Shown here piece by piece: positions 46,581 to 58,736 of a DNA stretch of 64,000 nt. Source of the DNA: Pelodera strongyloides. Its lineage: Eukaryota > Nematoda > Chromadorea > Rhabditida > Rhabditidae. Position 1 is the first letter of the stretch; every line of letters begins with the position of its first letter. The notes under the pieces are model-generated. The model did not search any database. It saw only the letters and a program-made list of their open reading frames with translations, and had not been told where the DNA came from. Location: contig JAANDG010000117.1 of NCBI GenBank assembly GCA_036852015.1, forward strand, positions 62,001-126,000, written 5' to 3'. Position numbers and translations under genes: made by a program.

Positions 46581-49286
46581 TAGCTTACTAATGTGTTGTA
46601 CATTATGTAGAAATCATACAAAACCTGGTTGGTTCCACAATTTCCATTATTTCCATTTGTCTGACAGAACCCATTCGTACAAACTCCGTTATTAACACAT
46701 TGTTGAGTGAAGAAGCACTGTCCACCTTGTTGAACCGTATTATAGCATTGACCGTTGACGGAAACCTATAAGTAACAGTTCACCTGCCCATGTTTGGATG
46801 AAGGGTAAAGGATTGCAGCTTCCCTCCGACAGTTTGTTTCCATTTTTTACTAGAGAGAGAGGGGGGAGAGAAAAAGGCTAACCTGGTTTGGCTGACATCC
46901 TGCCGCTAGTCCTTGAGACTGACATGTACCGAAGCTGTTCGTTGTGCCCGGTGGGCAAGAGCACTGGTTGTTCATGCAAGTGGCCCCACCTACAAGTCAA
47001 ATGAAATGCGGCAGAAAGGTGCTTCATCACCGATGTAAAACGTGTGAAATTCGAAAATAATAATAAAAACAAACCGACCAGTGCAATCCAATGTCGAACT
47101 GCATTGTCCGCCGATTGTAACGCTTCCTGAAGCTCACAATTTAAAGGGAAATACCCGGTGGTTTTTGAAACACATCGAGTATACCAGCATTCAATGCAGC
47201 TTATGCAAATGAACATAAATTAGAATAAAAAATCAAGTTAAATTCGAGTAAGTTATCATAAATACGTAAGAAATCCGTTGTCCATGATGTGCTTCTAAAA
47301 CCAGTCGATGTTTCGCTTTAAATAATTTCTAGATCTCTAGATTTCTCTAAATAGTTTCCGGTTATTCAATAAGAGAGCACTTACCATTAACCTGCGTTGA
47401 GCAGCAGACTCCCGAGGTGCAATTGAAACTCTGAGCACAATTTGTTGAAGATGTACAATTAAGTGGAGCGCCCTGTGGGGTAAGCTGAGGGGCACTTGAG
47501 CCGCACTCTGAATAACGTGAAAAATTATAATAATAATAATAAATGTTTATTGGATCAACGAGTCGTAGGAACAAAGAAGAAAGTTCTTGGGGTAGTTGCC
47601 GTTAGCTCGTAAACCAAAAGGTACCCTAAGATGTTGGTGCGGTAAGGACACCATCATAATGACAAGGGACCGTGTTAACATACAATTAACATATAATTCA
47701 TTAATTAGTGAAAACATGATCGAAATAAGACTGAACGAATACAACATGAGTGATTCCTATAAACTTTCCTTCTATAAAGATTCCTCTAAACTTTAACAAC
47801 TTAGCTCGCCTGAGAACATGGGAAGCAAAATCTAATATTACTATTTATTATTTGTAAATTGTTTGCACATATTTTGAATTTTGATTGACACGTCAATTGG
47901 AATGTATACGAATAACTCAAGAACAATTTTATGAGGGTACACAGACACCATTCGTACATCGAACCACCTATGTTACTCATGCGCAGTTTAGCGGTAATCG
48001 TAATCCCACGTTTCCTCCCAAACAAGCGGGAAACGCGGGATTCGGTTCTTAGTGCGAGCGCTAATTAGGGGACTTGCCTAATGTTTAATTGCGGGACATG
48101 ACTGGCTAATCTGTCGGGAAACATTTTTCTTATTGCGTGGGATTGGGTGCTAGCCTGCCAGGAAACGCGGGATTTATTTTTGTTTCGTGGGAAACGTGCA
48201 GTAGAAGAACAGAGACGATTGAGTGTATGATTACCTGTGCATTATTGCAGATGCGTTCACTTTGCATGTTTTCTGTTTTCTGTTCAATGACAAACTGTGT
48301 GTTTACATTTTTGTGTACGTAAGAAATTATATATTATATTATATTATATTATATTATATTAACTAACGATTAGCCTGGGCTCCACAGCAAACGAACACAC
48401 TGCCCGATGATGAGAACTGACAAAAGTATCCAGGACGTATTGAACTACAGGAAGTTGGAACCTAAAGTAGTTTGATTACTTGGCCAAAGTGTTTGCGTTT
48501 CTCACGTACAACTACCACTCGAGATTTTGTGGTATATGAAAAAATTAAGCAAACGTGGCGCGGGCATAAACTTATGTATACTCCGAACCATAATCATAAT
48601 AATATGTTGCGAAATAGATACGGTGAATGTAATCCTTTTACCAATAACTTTAACCTTTGCCCGAATATTGAAATTGTGTAATTATTCGCACAATTATATA
48701 ATTGTCGATTAACTTTAAATTAATAACTAATGATGATGAGTAGAATTAATTATTTGCTTATGTAAATCAGTAAATCTACGTGCCTGAGCATTGCAAATCG
48801 TATAGTTATTGTTAGTCATCAGAAGTGACATGCCAGTGGGACAAATTGGCAGTTGTTGACCGATGGTGACTAAAATAAATTATCGATTAACTCGAGAAGC
48901 CGTATTTTAAAAAAATATAGTTTTTTTAGAAATCGCAACGCCTCTACCAGACTCATGGTCAGTCTATTGACCTACTGCACAAAAAGTTAAAACGAAGACC
49001 GGCCGGTTTTTGAAACACATCGTGGACGACTGAATTCTTACGTATTTATGCTACTTTGATCGATTTTAGGTCGATTTTTTTTAATTTATGCTCATTTGCA
49101 TATAACTGCATAAGAGTGCTGCTGGTCTTCTCGATGTGTTTCAAAAACCGGCCGGTATTTCGCTTTAAATATTATTCCCAACCCATTATAAAAAGAACAA
49201 TGGTTCATCAAAGAATAAATAATTTAATGCTGAAAGAACTCACCGCTGCTTATAAAAATAATCAGCAAGAGCACCCGTTGGAACAT
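44704..49286 (-). CDS. Secreted EB/lustrin cysteine-rich protein, short paralogue (12 exons, 427 aa)
   Basis: Minus-strand exons: 49286-49244, 48869-48784, 48461-48368, 47507-47385, 47126-47079, 46989-46883, 46765-46625, 46445-46305, 46106-45951, 45603-45429, 45014-44959, 44817-44704 (TAA). Each exon has a counterpart in the plus-strand gene at 18,196-32,192, with the same phase and often the same length (94, 123, 48, 141, 175, 114 nt). Residues 1-20 form a signal peptide (MFQRVLLLIIFISS). Lustrin-type Cys domains cover about 25-115, followed by a short Cys spacer. Two near-identical six-Cys EB modules span 168-261, then two more EB-type modules and a CC-rich tail. The donor of exon 2 is GC (CAG|GCACGT). 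Probably extracellular; the role is unknown. Confidence 0.85.
45265..45412. mobile_element. Diverged inverted-repeat element in intron 10 of the short EB gene
   Basis: The ends TGGCCGTATGCACGAACAGC and TGCATACGGCCA are inverted, and GGGAACCTCCCAGGCTGGGA pairs with the right arm. Similar in plan to the GAGGCCGTATTCACCAACAC family. Confidence 0.65.
45637..45771. mobile_element. Short dispersed element, second copy
   Basis: The ends GGGGTTTCCAAGTATTATTT and TTTTTGGGATATGGAAACCCC are inverted. Shares GACAGAATCACACCGAAT with 16,040-16,197. It lies in intron 9 of the short EB gene. Confidence 0.7.
46545..46578 (+). repeat. GA dinucleotide repeat between the two twin EB exons
   Basis: Lies in intron 7. 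The DNA just upstream (minus sense) of the exon 8 end and of the exon 7 end is nearly the same (TGTAGAAATCATACAAAACC), so the duplication covered intron as well as exon. Confidence 0.9.
47140..47322. mobile_element. TTAA MITE, CCGGCCGG family, before exon 5 of the short EB gene
   Basis: The left end TTTAAAGGGAAATACCCGGT and right end AGTCGATGTTTCGCTTTAAA are inverted. On the minus strand it ends 14 bp from the acceptor of exon 5. The matching intron of the plus-strand paralogue has none. Confidence 0.8.
48987..49169. mobile_element. TTAA MITE, CCGGCCGG family, intron 1 of the short EB gene
   Basis: Left end GACCGGCCGGTTTTTGAAAC (its TTAA changed) and right end GCCGGTATTTCGCTTTAAAT. Confidence 0.8.
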
Positions 49287-52242
49287 CTTGTGTGTATTGA
49301 GTAGAATAGGCGAATCTATTAAAGTCAAAAGTATGGGTTTTCTTTCCTAAAATTAAAATTCGATCCTTCCATCTGATTAAGAGATCACAGGAGCGAGGCG
49401 GAGAATTAACCAGATACTATTCATGGGGTTAAAAAAGTTGTAGTGTTTTGCGTGCCGACGCTGGAAGTTACGGCGTTATAAGCCTAGAAGTTATCAGACA
49501 TGAATTTTGTACATTGGATTGAATAAACTCAGAAGCAGAAATGAACGAATATATAAAACATTAGCGCAGATAAGAGCATGACAATATTCCTAGATCATGG
49601 GAAACCTCCTAAATGCATATGAGTCTATATATTGTAGTGTTGACCACGAATTGGCCGAGTGTTGGCAAATATCCGGCACACGGCTGGCACCGCGTCACTC
49701 AGGAAAACAAGCGTAAAGTAACCCAAAGATAAACCTGATTCAATAAACGTATCGGGATTCCAAAACAAGTTCAATACTTCCCAAATATACTACCCTTTCA
49801 CTGCACTCTCATCATTTCAATGATATTTCGTGCTCTTTATCCCATCTTCTCTCGAAACACAGTAGTCTCCAACACCGATAGCATATGTGCAAACATTTTG
49901 CAATGACAAACTTAAAATGGAAAATATTTCTCTAATATTTCGTAATCCACGCAACCGTTAAGTGACTAAGCGCTAGAAGTCAACTCGTGTGCCCTGGGCA
50001 GCTATTATCGCAGTTGATGGTGCTGTACAATATTTCGATGTCCCAATGTTGGAGGAAAAACAAAATATTGGCAAGATAAAAAAAAACAGTAGAACTTGCT
50101 TTTTTATGCGTTAGTGAACCGAAAGTCTATGTATACCAAAAACGTATAATCTACGTATACCAAAAACTATGTAACTGCGCGCGGCTACATCCACGTGTTG
50201 TAGTAGTCTGCCGTATACTGTAGTAGTTTTGAACTTATGCCATGGAATATGGCTACTCTCCGTGGAGCCAGTGTTTTGGGCTCCAAAACACCGTGGCAAG
50301 ATGTTTACGACCATATAAATCTCGCCACGCTGTTTGCAGGGCCTTAAAACACTGTGGCAAGATTTCTTCAATGAAGTCCTAGTGTTTTGGGCTGAAAAAC
50401 ACCGTGGTAAGATTCCCTCAATGAAACCCTAGTTTTGGGCTCCAAAACACTGTGGCAGCCTTAACTTCAATTTTCTTCGTCAATGAAATCAGTGCTTTGG
50501 GCTCCTGGTGGCAAAATTTCCCCGATGAAATCGTACAAAACGCCGTGGCAAGACTTACTCAGTGATCTCCGAAAAGGTATTTACGACCATACAAATTCCG
50601 CCACGCTGTTTCACCGTGGCAAGATTTCCTCTATGAAATCCTACTGTTTCGGGCACCAAATCCGTCTCTGCATTTTTTGGAGGTTTTCTGGACCAGTTAA
50701 AACGGAGTTACCCCACTAACTTTCTTTTAAATTTTTGCCCCAGACACCCACCAAAAGCTGTTGCTCATAAATGCAAAATAGAAAAACGAAGTCAAATAAT
50801 AATTTATTTCGGCTCAAACACAATACTGACATTTCATTCCTTTGCACGCACATTTGTGTTGATAAACATATGGAACATAACATTTGGTCCAAAAAAGTAT
50901 TTTCTCTACAGAACAAAACAAAACACATCTCATAAAAAAAACGATCAAAGTCAAACAATACACAGGGTCAAGTTATTTGCCAGTTAATAATAAAGAACAA
51001 TATAAAAACAAGCATTTGCTCAAGGCACTCAAGGCACTCCACTCTAATAGTTCACAAGTGAGAATAAAGCAGTCAGTTTGTTTACAAAGTATATCTCATA
51101 CCAATCTAGTTACCTACCAAAAAATAAAAACACTAAATTGAGGTCCATGGCGAAAGGCGCAAGTATTTAACAAATGCTAAAATATACCATAATCATAATC
51201 AGACATTATTCTAGATGTCTTTGCGAAAAGAACATCAGATTACATTCCAAATCGCTAGAGCGCTAGAGAAACCGCAACGAGATTTCCATATTAAACCTAA
51301 CTGAGGGAGTAAGCGAAAGACGTGCTATTCTATGATGTCATGATCCATGTTAAGATACAATAAGCATTTCTCGATAATCAATTGAGAAAAAAAATATTAC
51401 GGCGAACATCTATACGGTAATTGTACCAAATGTTAAACACTCTAATTGACAAAACAAGGAAGCAGACAAGGGAGCAAACTATGGAGCACCAGATCATTAA
51501 TATGTAGTGACAGAGCAATTGTTAAACCGGAAGTAATTACAAAACTAACAGTACATTCTACTCACCACAACAACATCAATACAGGACATTCATTTGTTAT
51601 ATATATCCCTAGCATATAGCACATACATAATTAAGACTAATTAATAAATACTGAAGAGTGAAACGAATATTGTGTTAATTAATATTATAGTTATTATGCG
51701 GTTCACTATTCAACAGCGATGAGCGTAAAAGCCTAAAACCAAAAAACCAAGGGTTGAGTAATAGATAAAAGATAAATAAATAAAGCTGAGGTTGCTTGAA
51801 AACAAAAAGTGAAACACGATCAAACCGTTAGCAAGTCAGAAGAGACAAAGACAATGGTAAAGATGTTGTACTAATAGTCAATAAACCCACTAACAAATAG
51901 TTCTTATTAAAAGTGCACAAAAAAGGTCGTATAATAACCCTAACTAATTAACCCACTTTCACCATACTTAACCTTTAAAAGTAAGTAAAACTCAAATATT
52001 TTGAAATACATAACAAGATTCCCTCTTGCCATATTTCCTTGGTGAAAGCGGGTTTCTCACATTTTTGTACCGTACATTCTGTACTGCGTCAAAAGTCAAA
52101 ACATATCATGTTGTTACTAAAATGACAAATATATTGGAAAGTTGCGCCTCAAACTCGACCCATTTTGAGATGCTCGTGACTAGATGAAATGCCATGGTGC
52201 GAGGCTCGGAGAGGCATTCAAATCTCCCATCTCATACCATTT
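49287..52242. other. Intergenic region between the short EB gene and the GKAP gene
   Basis: Holds the 5' flank of the EB gene and the 3' flank of the GKAP gene. Apart from the hairpin repeat at 50,250-50,660 it is AT-rich without recognisable exons. Confidence 0.5.
50250..50660. repeat. Degenerate hairpin repeat GTGTTTTGGGCTCCAAAACAC
   Basis: About seven imperfect units of roughly 55-70 bp built from GTGTTTTGG-gct-CCAAAACAC, CGTGGCAAGAT and CAATGAAATCCTA. The core of each unit is a near-perfect hairpin, and several units have decayed loops. Confidence 0.75.
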
Positions 52243-55200
52243 CTAAAGCACCATTACCACATCCGAGGTTTCTGACGAAGCGGCCGTTTGTTGATCGCGG
52301 AGCCGCTTTTTCGCCTGAGCAATCATCTAAACGAAAAACCGTTAAAGCGAAATACCGGCCGGTTTTTGGAACGCATCGAGTACCCTTGCTTTCTTATGCT
52401 TCATATGCAAATGAGCATAAATTAGAATAAAAAAGAGACCCCAATTAGACCCCGCTTAGCATAGATGCATAAGAATGCGATGCGTTTCAAAAACCGGCTG
52501 GTATTTCGCTTTAAAAATCACCGCGGTATAAATGTCGAGCGTACATTTGGAGACTTGTAGAGAAGGGCTACAACGTAATCTATCCGGGATACATGTTTCA
52601 CTTACCTATATAAAGTTGCAATTTTGCAAAAATGTCACCAGAGATGGTTGAGCCGATCCCACTTATGCACAGATGCTTAACCGGACTAATAATAACAATA
52701 AATGTACCGTACCTGTTTCCTCCTTTCGTCCGCGGCCTTTTGTTTCTCAGCGTTCGGAACGGCAGCCGCCCGACTGGGCGCCCGTTGTGTTTTGACGGCG
52801 GTTGATGGAGAAGACAAGGGCACAGAAGCCTAAAGTACCGGAGCGGTCAGGTCAGAATCAGGGAGCGCCAAATAACCATTTTCCAATCCCGTCCACCCTT
52901 CTTAACTTCTTACATAGCCTAAATCAGTTGGTCAACTGCCCGACGAAACCATCCTATAAATCTGCTTATTGCATAAGTTTGCCGTGCTAAAAGAAAGACC
53001 ACCAACGGGATTTGAATATTAAGCATGCCAAATATCAGAAACGCATCACAAATAGATATAATTTCGGAAATCAACTTCGGATTTCCCTTCCCGAAGAGTT
53101 TTCAAATCTTGAGTAATCTACACCACAGTTGTGCTGCATACGTTTCAAAACCCGGATGTTATATCTCTTTAACCCTGAAACCAACCTTCACAGGTGCCGT
53201 CCATCCATTCCTCCTCCACTGCTCCACCTCTTCAAGTGTCTTGTCAATGTCGTCGATCTGCCCGTCGACCATCGCCCAGAAACCGTCCAAATCATCTAGC
53301 GTAACTCGACTGTCTCCATCCTGAAACTAACAAGGTTACACTTTAAAGCGACATAACAGCCGGTTTTGAAACGTATGTTGGGGAACTGCATTTACATATG
53401 TTGAATATAATAATACTAGTACATGTTGAAAATAATTATACTAGTACTACAGCAATCTGCACACACAACATAGGAATACAGCGTCCAGCGTTCAACAAAC
53501 GTTTCAAAAACCGGCCGTGATTTCGCTTTCAATAGAATAGAATAGAAATAGAAGCGCCAGGTAAAAGAGCCCTATACCGTTTCTGCGAATTCGGATGATA
53601 TAATAGGAAGCACTTTGTCTTTTACACTACAAACTATAATATAAATGTGAAACATTACACTACAAACTATAATATAAATTCTTAGGTATACTCTAATACC
53701 TAACATATCGTTTAAACAAATCCCGGAGACGAATGTATGGAGTAATAGTAATGCGTGGAGCATGGAGAATACCTCACAAAATAGAATAAAAAAACATCAA
53801 AACAGACTAAAACCCCCCATTAAAGCAGAAAATACAAACAGTAAACAGCCCCACCATGTTCATAATCGTCATCTCGTCAAATTTGTCAAACTTCTTCCTC
53901 ATTAGCAAGTGTGCTTGTCCCACAGCGCGCATTAACAATCCGGTCACCTCGTCGGGCAGCCGCTGAAAGAAGAACGCTTAAAAATATGCAAAGCATGGCA
54001 ACAACACTTACCAAAATTTACACTGACCTCATTCATGAGAGAGATGATACGATTTTCAGCAGTATGCAACAGGGTACAACAACGGCTAGCTCCAAAGGAA
54101 TACAAAAAGTACAGATTAAGCTATCGCCATGCTATATCAACCTCAAATTTGCATACGTCAATCGAAAAAAGGATCAATCGATAGTAATCAATAAGCTGGT
54201 CCAACCTTATTCACATCCTCATCGAGCTCCTTCTGTGCTTTCTTCGTCCGTTCAATCAATTCATTCCTTCTACTCTTCGATAATCGACTGAAATAGTGTG
54301 CATCTCGGGCGCTTCCTTCTGGAAAGTGAATTAATGTACATTTAAAAACTAACAACAAACAACATAATGTTGTAAAGCTCAATCAATTTCGCCTTCACCT
54401 CCTCCCCGTCCCTCTTCTCTCTCTCTATTTCTCTCTCTTGCTCTCTCTCTGCTCCCTCACCCTCTCTCTCTTTATCGCTCGTTTCCCGTCTACGTCTAAC
54501 TACAACAGTACCACAGTCAAAAGTCAAAAGTAACGATTGAAAATTGAATCATGATTACCAAGAAAACAGGAAAATCACAAATATCTATAATAATAAATAT
54601 CGTCAAATAAAGAATAAGTACGTACCAATAACCTTGCAGTTCCCATTTATCTCCTTTGTTACCGAGGTCGCCTCCTCCGTGGACACGGGTTTCACCTAAA
54701 CAAATTGTATGAATATCACAATGCATCAGCAAAAACCCTAACTAACCACCTAATTTTATCAATCAATTACTCATACATCTTCAATCTTCAGTCGACAAGA
54801 TAAGGACTGACTTTTAAAGCGAAATACCGGCCGGTTTAACGCATAGCGTAACCCTGCTTTCTTATGCATCATACACAACTGAGCATAAAAAAAATATATA
54901 CCCCAATTCGACCCCACATGGCATAACTGCATAAGAATGCAGATATTTGAGATGCGTTTCAATAACCGGCTGGTATTTCGCTCTAACATTCAACAATTAA
55001 CAAAAGAATATTGCATTCATCCGGAACTACGGTAAAAATGTAGAATACTACCCCAGTGTAGTATACTACCCAAATCGGGAATATACTACCCCACAACAAA
55101 GGGGTAGTATTTTTTCGAAAAAATATTCTGCACAAATACTACCCCAAAATGTAAAAATACTACCCCCAGTTACGAAAACTACCCCAGGTTATGGGGTAGT

Positions 55201-56242
55201 AAAATCCTTAAAATGGGGTAGCATATTCCCTAAAATGGGGTAGTCATGTAAAATGGGGTAGCCAAGTAGTCCGCTCAGGTAAACATTTACAACACTACCC
55301 CATTTTCGAAAAATACTACCACCAGTTGCAAAAATACTACCCCTATTTCGGTAGAACACTACCCCCGGAAAATTTTTGCAAAATACTACCCCCACATAAA
55401 GTAACACAGCAGATGGGGTAGTCATGTAAAATAGGTGGGGTAGCCATGTAAAATAAGTGGGGTAGCCATGTAAAATAAGTGGGGTAGCCATGTAAAATAA
55501 GTGGGGTAGTCATGTAAACTAGGTGGGGTAGTCATGTAAAATAAGTGGGGTAGTCATGTTAAATAAGTGGGGTAGTCATGTTAAATAAGTGGGGTAGTCA
55601 TGTTAAATAAGTGGGGTAGTCATGTAAAATAAGTTGGGGGTAGTCATGTAAAATAAGTTCGAGGGTAGTCATGTAAAATAAGTTCGAGGGTAGTCATGTA
55701 AAATAATTGGGGGTAGTATTCTACAATGGGGTAGTATATTTTCCGGGGTAGCATATTGCAGTTGGGGGTAGTCATCTAAAATAAGTTCGAGGGTAGTCAT
55801 GTAAAATAATTGGGGGTAGTATTCTACAATGGGGTAGTATATTTTCCGGGGTAGCATATTGCAGGGGTAGTATTTTCCCATGTGGTAGTATATTTTATTT
55901 TGGGGTAGTATATTTGCAAAATGGGGTAGTGTTCTACACTTCTACCCGGAACTACCAACTACCTGAACTACATAACGAAAAATACACTCACAACTCACAA
56001 TGTCAAAAACCGTTTTCCACGACTTTCATATATGTCACAACACTTTCAAACAAAAAATACAGTAATGACCCACCATGATAACACTAGTCCTGTGCTCCTT
56101 CTGCTCATTCTCGCTTTCCACTGTCTTGTTAACCTCACTCTGTAGGAAGGCAGATGTGGTCACCTTAAAATATGGGAATATTTCATTCAGACGTAAAATC
56201 AATAATCAGAAACAACATCAAAAAAATATAAACAAAAAAAGG

Positions 56243-56275
<33 letters not shown>

Positions 56276-57219
56276 GGGGGGGGGCATGGGCTTTCCGGTG
56301 TTTGACCAAAAGAAATACAAATCCTTTCACCCATTTAATAGTACTAACCACTTAAAAATTTGTTACCTGAATAAATAAGCCAATATATATAAATCCCTCA
56401 CCTTGACTTCTGGAACGTCGCTCACTGGCACCGTGACCTCCTCCTTCTCTTGCTCCTTCTTCTGCTCAATTTTCTCATTCCGAATCTCTTCTGGCTTAGA
56501 TTCAGCTCCAGGAACCACACCATTGCCAACCGACTTCATCGGTTGTTTCTCCACGTCGGTGACCTAGAGTAATCGTACATAGTTAATAGCTTACAATCAC
56601 AAACTAAACTCCGACACTGCGTAAACATTCCCAAAATCATATTAAATGTTCTCAAAATGTTAGTAAGGTTTAAGAATTTAAAAGGAACAAAAAGACAAAA
56701 ACCCACAACTGGCTGACTAATCACGACCATCTGCGGCGTGATATTCTCCTTCACATCGTCCACGTCTTTTTCATTCCGCGTGCACAAGTTGATCTTTTCG
56801 AACTGCGAGATCAGGCCCTGAAAGAACATGCAATCAGTTACATTTTATTCGTATTATACAAAGTAATATACCACCGCAATAACTATTGAGGAGTGAGCCC
56901 TTTCTTTGCTTCCTGCTGTTGTTATGGTGTCCGTGAAACATGTCACATTCAACGTCAATTTTGACTTGACGAAACTCGGATTGAACGCGGCGAGAAACCC
57001 AGAACCTTGCAAAGGGTCGGCGAAAGAAAACGCGCGGGAATCGTGAGCGGATCGTTCGCGGCGGCAGCGCACCTGTTTCTTACCTTAATAGGCGACGGCG
57101 TGGACACATTCTGTCCCATGGTGTTCTCGACCGATTGCGAGGGCGTTGCCAGCTGGGAAACCGTAAAGGGATGCGGTCCGGCTGTTGTCGTATCAGATCG
57201 AGAAGCACTTGATCGCACA
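52243..57219 (-). CDS. GKAP/SAPAP (DLG-associated protein) family, C-terminal 374 aa; 5' end not found
   Basis: Scaffold family that links PSD-95/DLG-type and SHANK proteins at synapses and junctions; a mitotic role (HURP/DLGAP5) is known for one branch. Minus-strand exons: 57219-57084, 56817-56707, 56563-56402, 56163-56074, 54695-54626, 54318-54206, 53962-53855, 53320-53186, 52829-52713, 52326-52243 (TAG). The GKAP domain spans the 54,318-53,186 exons: DAHYFSRL, then RLPDEVTGLLMRAVGQAHLL with KKFDKF, then LDDLDGFW. Upstream exons encode charged, Glu/Lys-rich, probably disordered protein. A basic Ala/Arg-rich C-terminal stretch follows the domain, as in the family. The last residues are VVMVL, a hydrophobic possible PDZ ligand that differs from the TRL end of vertebrate SAPAPs. 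The first exon shown begins in phase 2, so more exons lie upstream. Confidence 0.78.
52341..52516. mobile_element. TTAA MITE, CCGGCCGG family, before the last GKAP exon
   Basis: The left end GTTAAAGCGAAATACCGGCC and right end GGCTGGTATTTCGCTTTAAA are inverted. On the minus strand it ends 15 bp from the acceptor of the terminal exon. Confidence 0.85.
53341..53531. mobile_element. TTAA MITE, CCGGCCGG family, before the third-last GKAP exon
   Basis: The left end CTTTAAAGCGACATAACAGC and right end CCGGCCGTGATTTCGCTTTC are inverted. The core is atypical, with a short repeat of AATAATACTAGTAC. The left TTAA is 22 bp from the acceptor at 53,321. A right-end fragment of the same family lies at about 53,140-53,174. 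Confidence 0.75.
54812..54987. mobile_element. TTAA MITE, CCGGCCGG family, GKAP intron
   Basis: Left end TTTAAAGCGAAATACCGGCC (TTGAAACG shortened) and right end GGCTGGTATTTCGCTCTAAC. Confidence 0.8.
55030..55945 (+). repeat. GGGGTAG minisatellite with an inverted CTACCCC side, GKAP intron
   Basis: The left part (about 55,050-55,390) is mostly AATACTACCCC. The right part (about 55,410-55,940) is mostly GGGGTAGTCATGTAAAATAAGT in units of about 22 bp, with a longer repeat of about 115 bp near 55,660-55,865. The two sides are complementary and could pair. The unit is not the nematode telomere repeat TTAGGC. Confidence 0.95.
56244..56284 (+). repeat. Poly-G run (31 G, A, 9 G), GKAP intron
   Basis: On the transcribed strand this is a C run in pre-mRNA. 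The length is prone to sequencing and assembly error. Confidence 0.9.
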
Positions 57220-58730
57220 CTGAAATATTCTTAGTTCAATAAACACATAATAAGTTACACAATGATCAATTGCTCAATAATAACTTCCATATGACAGTCA
57301 AAGCTGGTAATGAAAAGTGAATGAAAAGTTAATTCAAAAAATGAATGAATTCAGCTAACAGCGAGGTAATAGTAGCTTTGAAACGTATAAGTAACTAACA
57401 AATATTTTCTTGGAAATAATCCGAATTACAGCCGATTACAATTACAATGGATTTGGCTCAAATTTATGAATGAATAGACCATATAATAAAAATAGAATAG
57501 ACCACAATTAGCATACATGGGAATGCACTTGTCCAACATGTGTTTCACAAATCTCCTGTTACACAGGTTTAACCGTTCAAATGATTCTTATAAGAACAAA
57601 ACAAAGGCTTACTATATATGAAGGAGGAGAAGTTCATGCGAATTTTGAACTTTTACAATCTCATATTTTTTTCAGAAACGAAGACCCTACTAAAAAGGGA
57701 GTGCAGCTGTGATTCGAGGGCAATTAAAAGCCATGTCAGACGGTCAAATGAATTCAATGAACTGCATGTTCAAGGAAAAAAGAGAATAATAAGAAACAAA
57801 AATTATAAGAAATATGAAAATTCGAACCAAATATAGCAATTGAGAGAACATCAGACAAACGAGAACAAAACACAAATCTAGGTTTCATTCCGAACAGATG
57901 ACTAGGCCAAGCCAATGCTTTACTAACACTAATACATACCTAATTAAAAGGCCAGTGTTCAGGCTCATGAAATAGACAAAGATTAGGCCTTACGATGACC
58001 CTTGTAGGCAATCAACAGCAAAAGTCAATGCGCTGAGATTGAGATTGTGCGCTAGTGGTGTAAGAGCGTCCTTGAAACCCCCATATCCCATACAGACATA
58101 CAATACTCAACTCAATGTCAGTCACAGCTGGCTATAGCTATCGAGATGGTAATGAAAACAGCTGGAGGCTGGAATCGACGAAATACGAGAGAAAGTAAAT
58201 GGGAATGAAGGAGAGGAATGACAAAAAAATAGTTGGATAAACATGTATACATATACTATACGAAACGACTGCGTAACTATTATTCATCCTATAATCGAAG
58301 TGGAACATGTTCAAGTTCATTTTTACAGAAAAAAAGCGAATTCGACAAAAAAAAAAAAAAGCAACAGGGGCAGCTGAATGTCATTAGGTTCTCTTTCTTT
58401 CTTCTCCATGTTTCTTCCCTCAAAACGTTCGACGAAAAGCCAGAGCCAAATGAACTACTTTCTATTCTTTTTGCTTCTAAGGCCCAAAGACCCAAAGGCC
58501 CAAAGGCCCTGTCCATTTTCAAAAAAAAAAAAAAGAGACTAAAGGCCAAAACAGGCAGGACCCGAGGGCACCACGGATTAGTAACAACTAGTTGCACGCT
58601 GATGAAATAGATGAAATTTGAGAACAACCACTCACATCCATGCCAATTGATCACTGCTGCACTTCAAATTATTCAAGTACCCAAAGAGTCCTCGACTTAT
58701 TGTAGCTTGAGTAGAGTAGACTCTTTAGAA
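57220..58730. other. Upstream GKAP intron or flank, no exon recognised
   Basis: AT-rich with poly-A tracts at 58,348 and 58,521. Upstream GKAP exons may lie here or beyond the window; none stood out by frame, splice signal and homology together. Confidence 0.4.
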
Positions 58731-58736
58731 ATTAGG

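Noticed and set aside
49056..49304. 82-codon plus-strand frame across 49,056-49,304
   Set aside because: It is antisense to the signal-peptide exon of the short EB gene and reads through a MITE.
55189..55881. Tyr/Pro/His-rich minus-strand frames
   Set aside because: They are translations of the GGGGTAG minisatellite.
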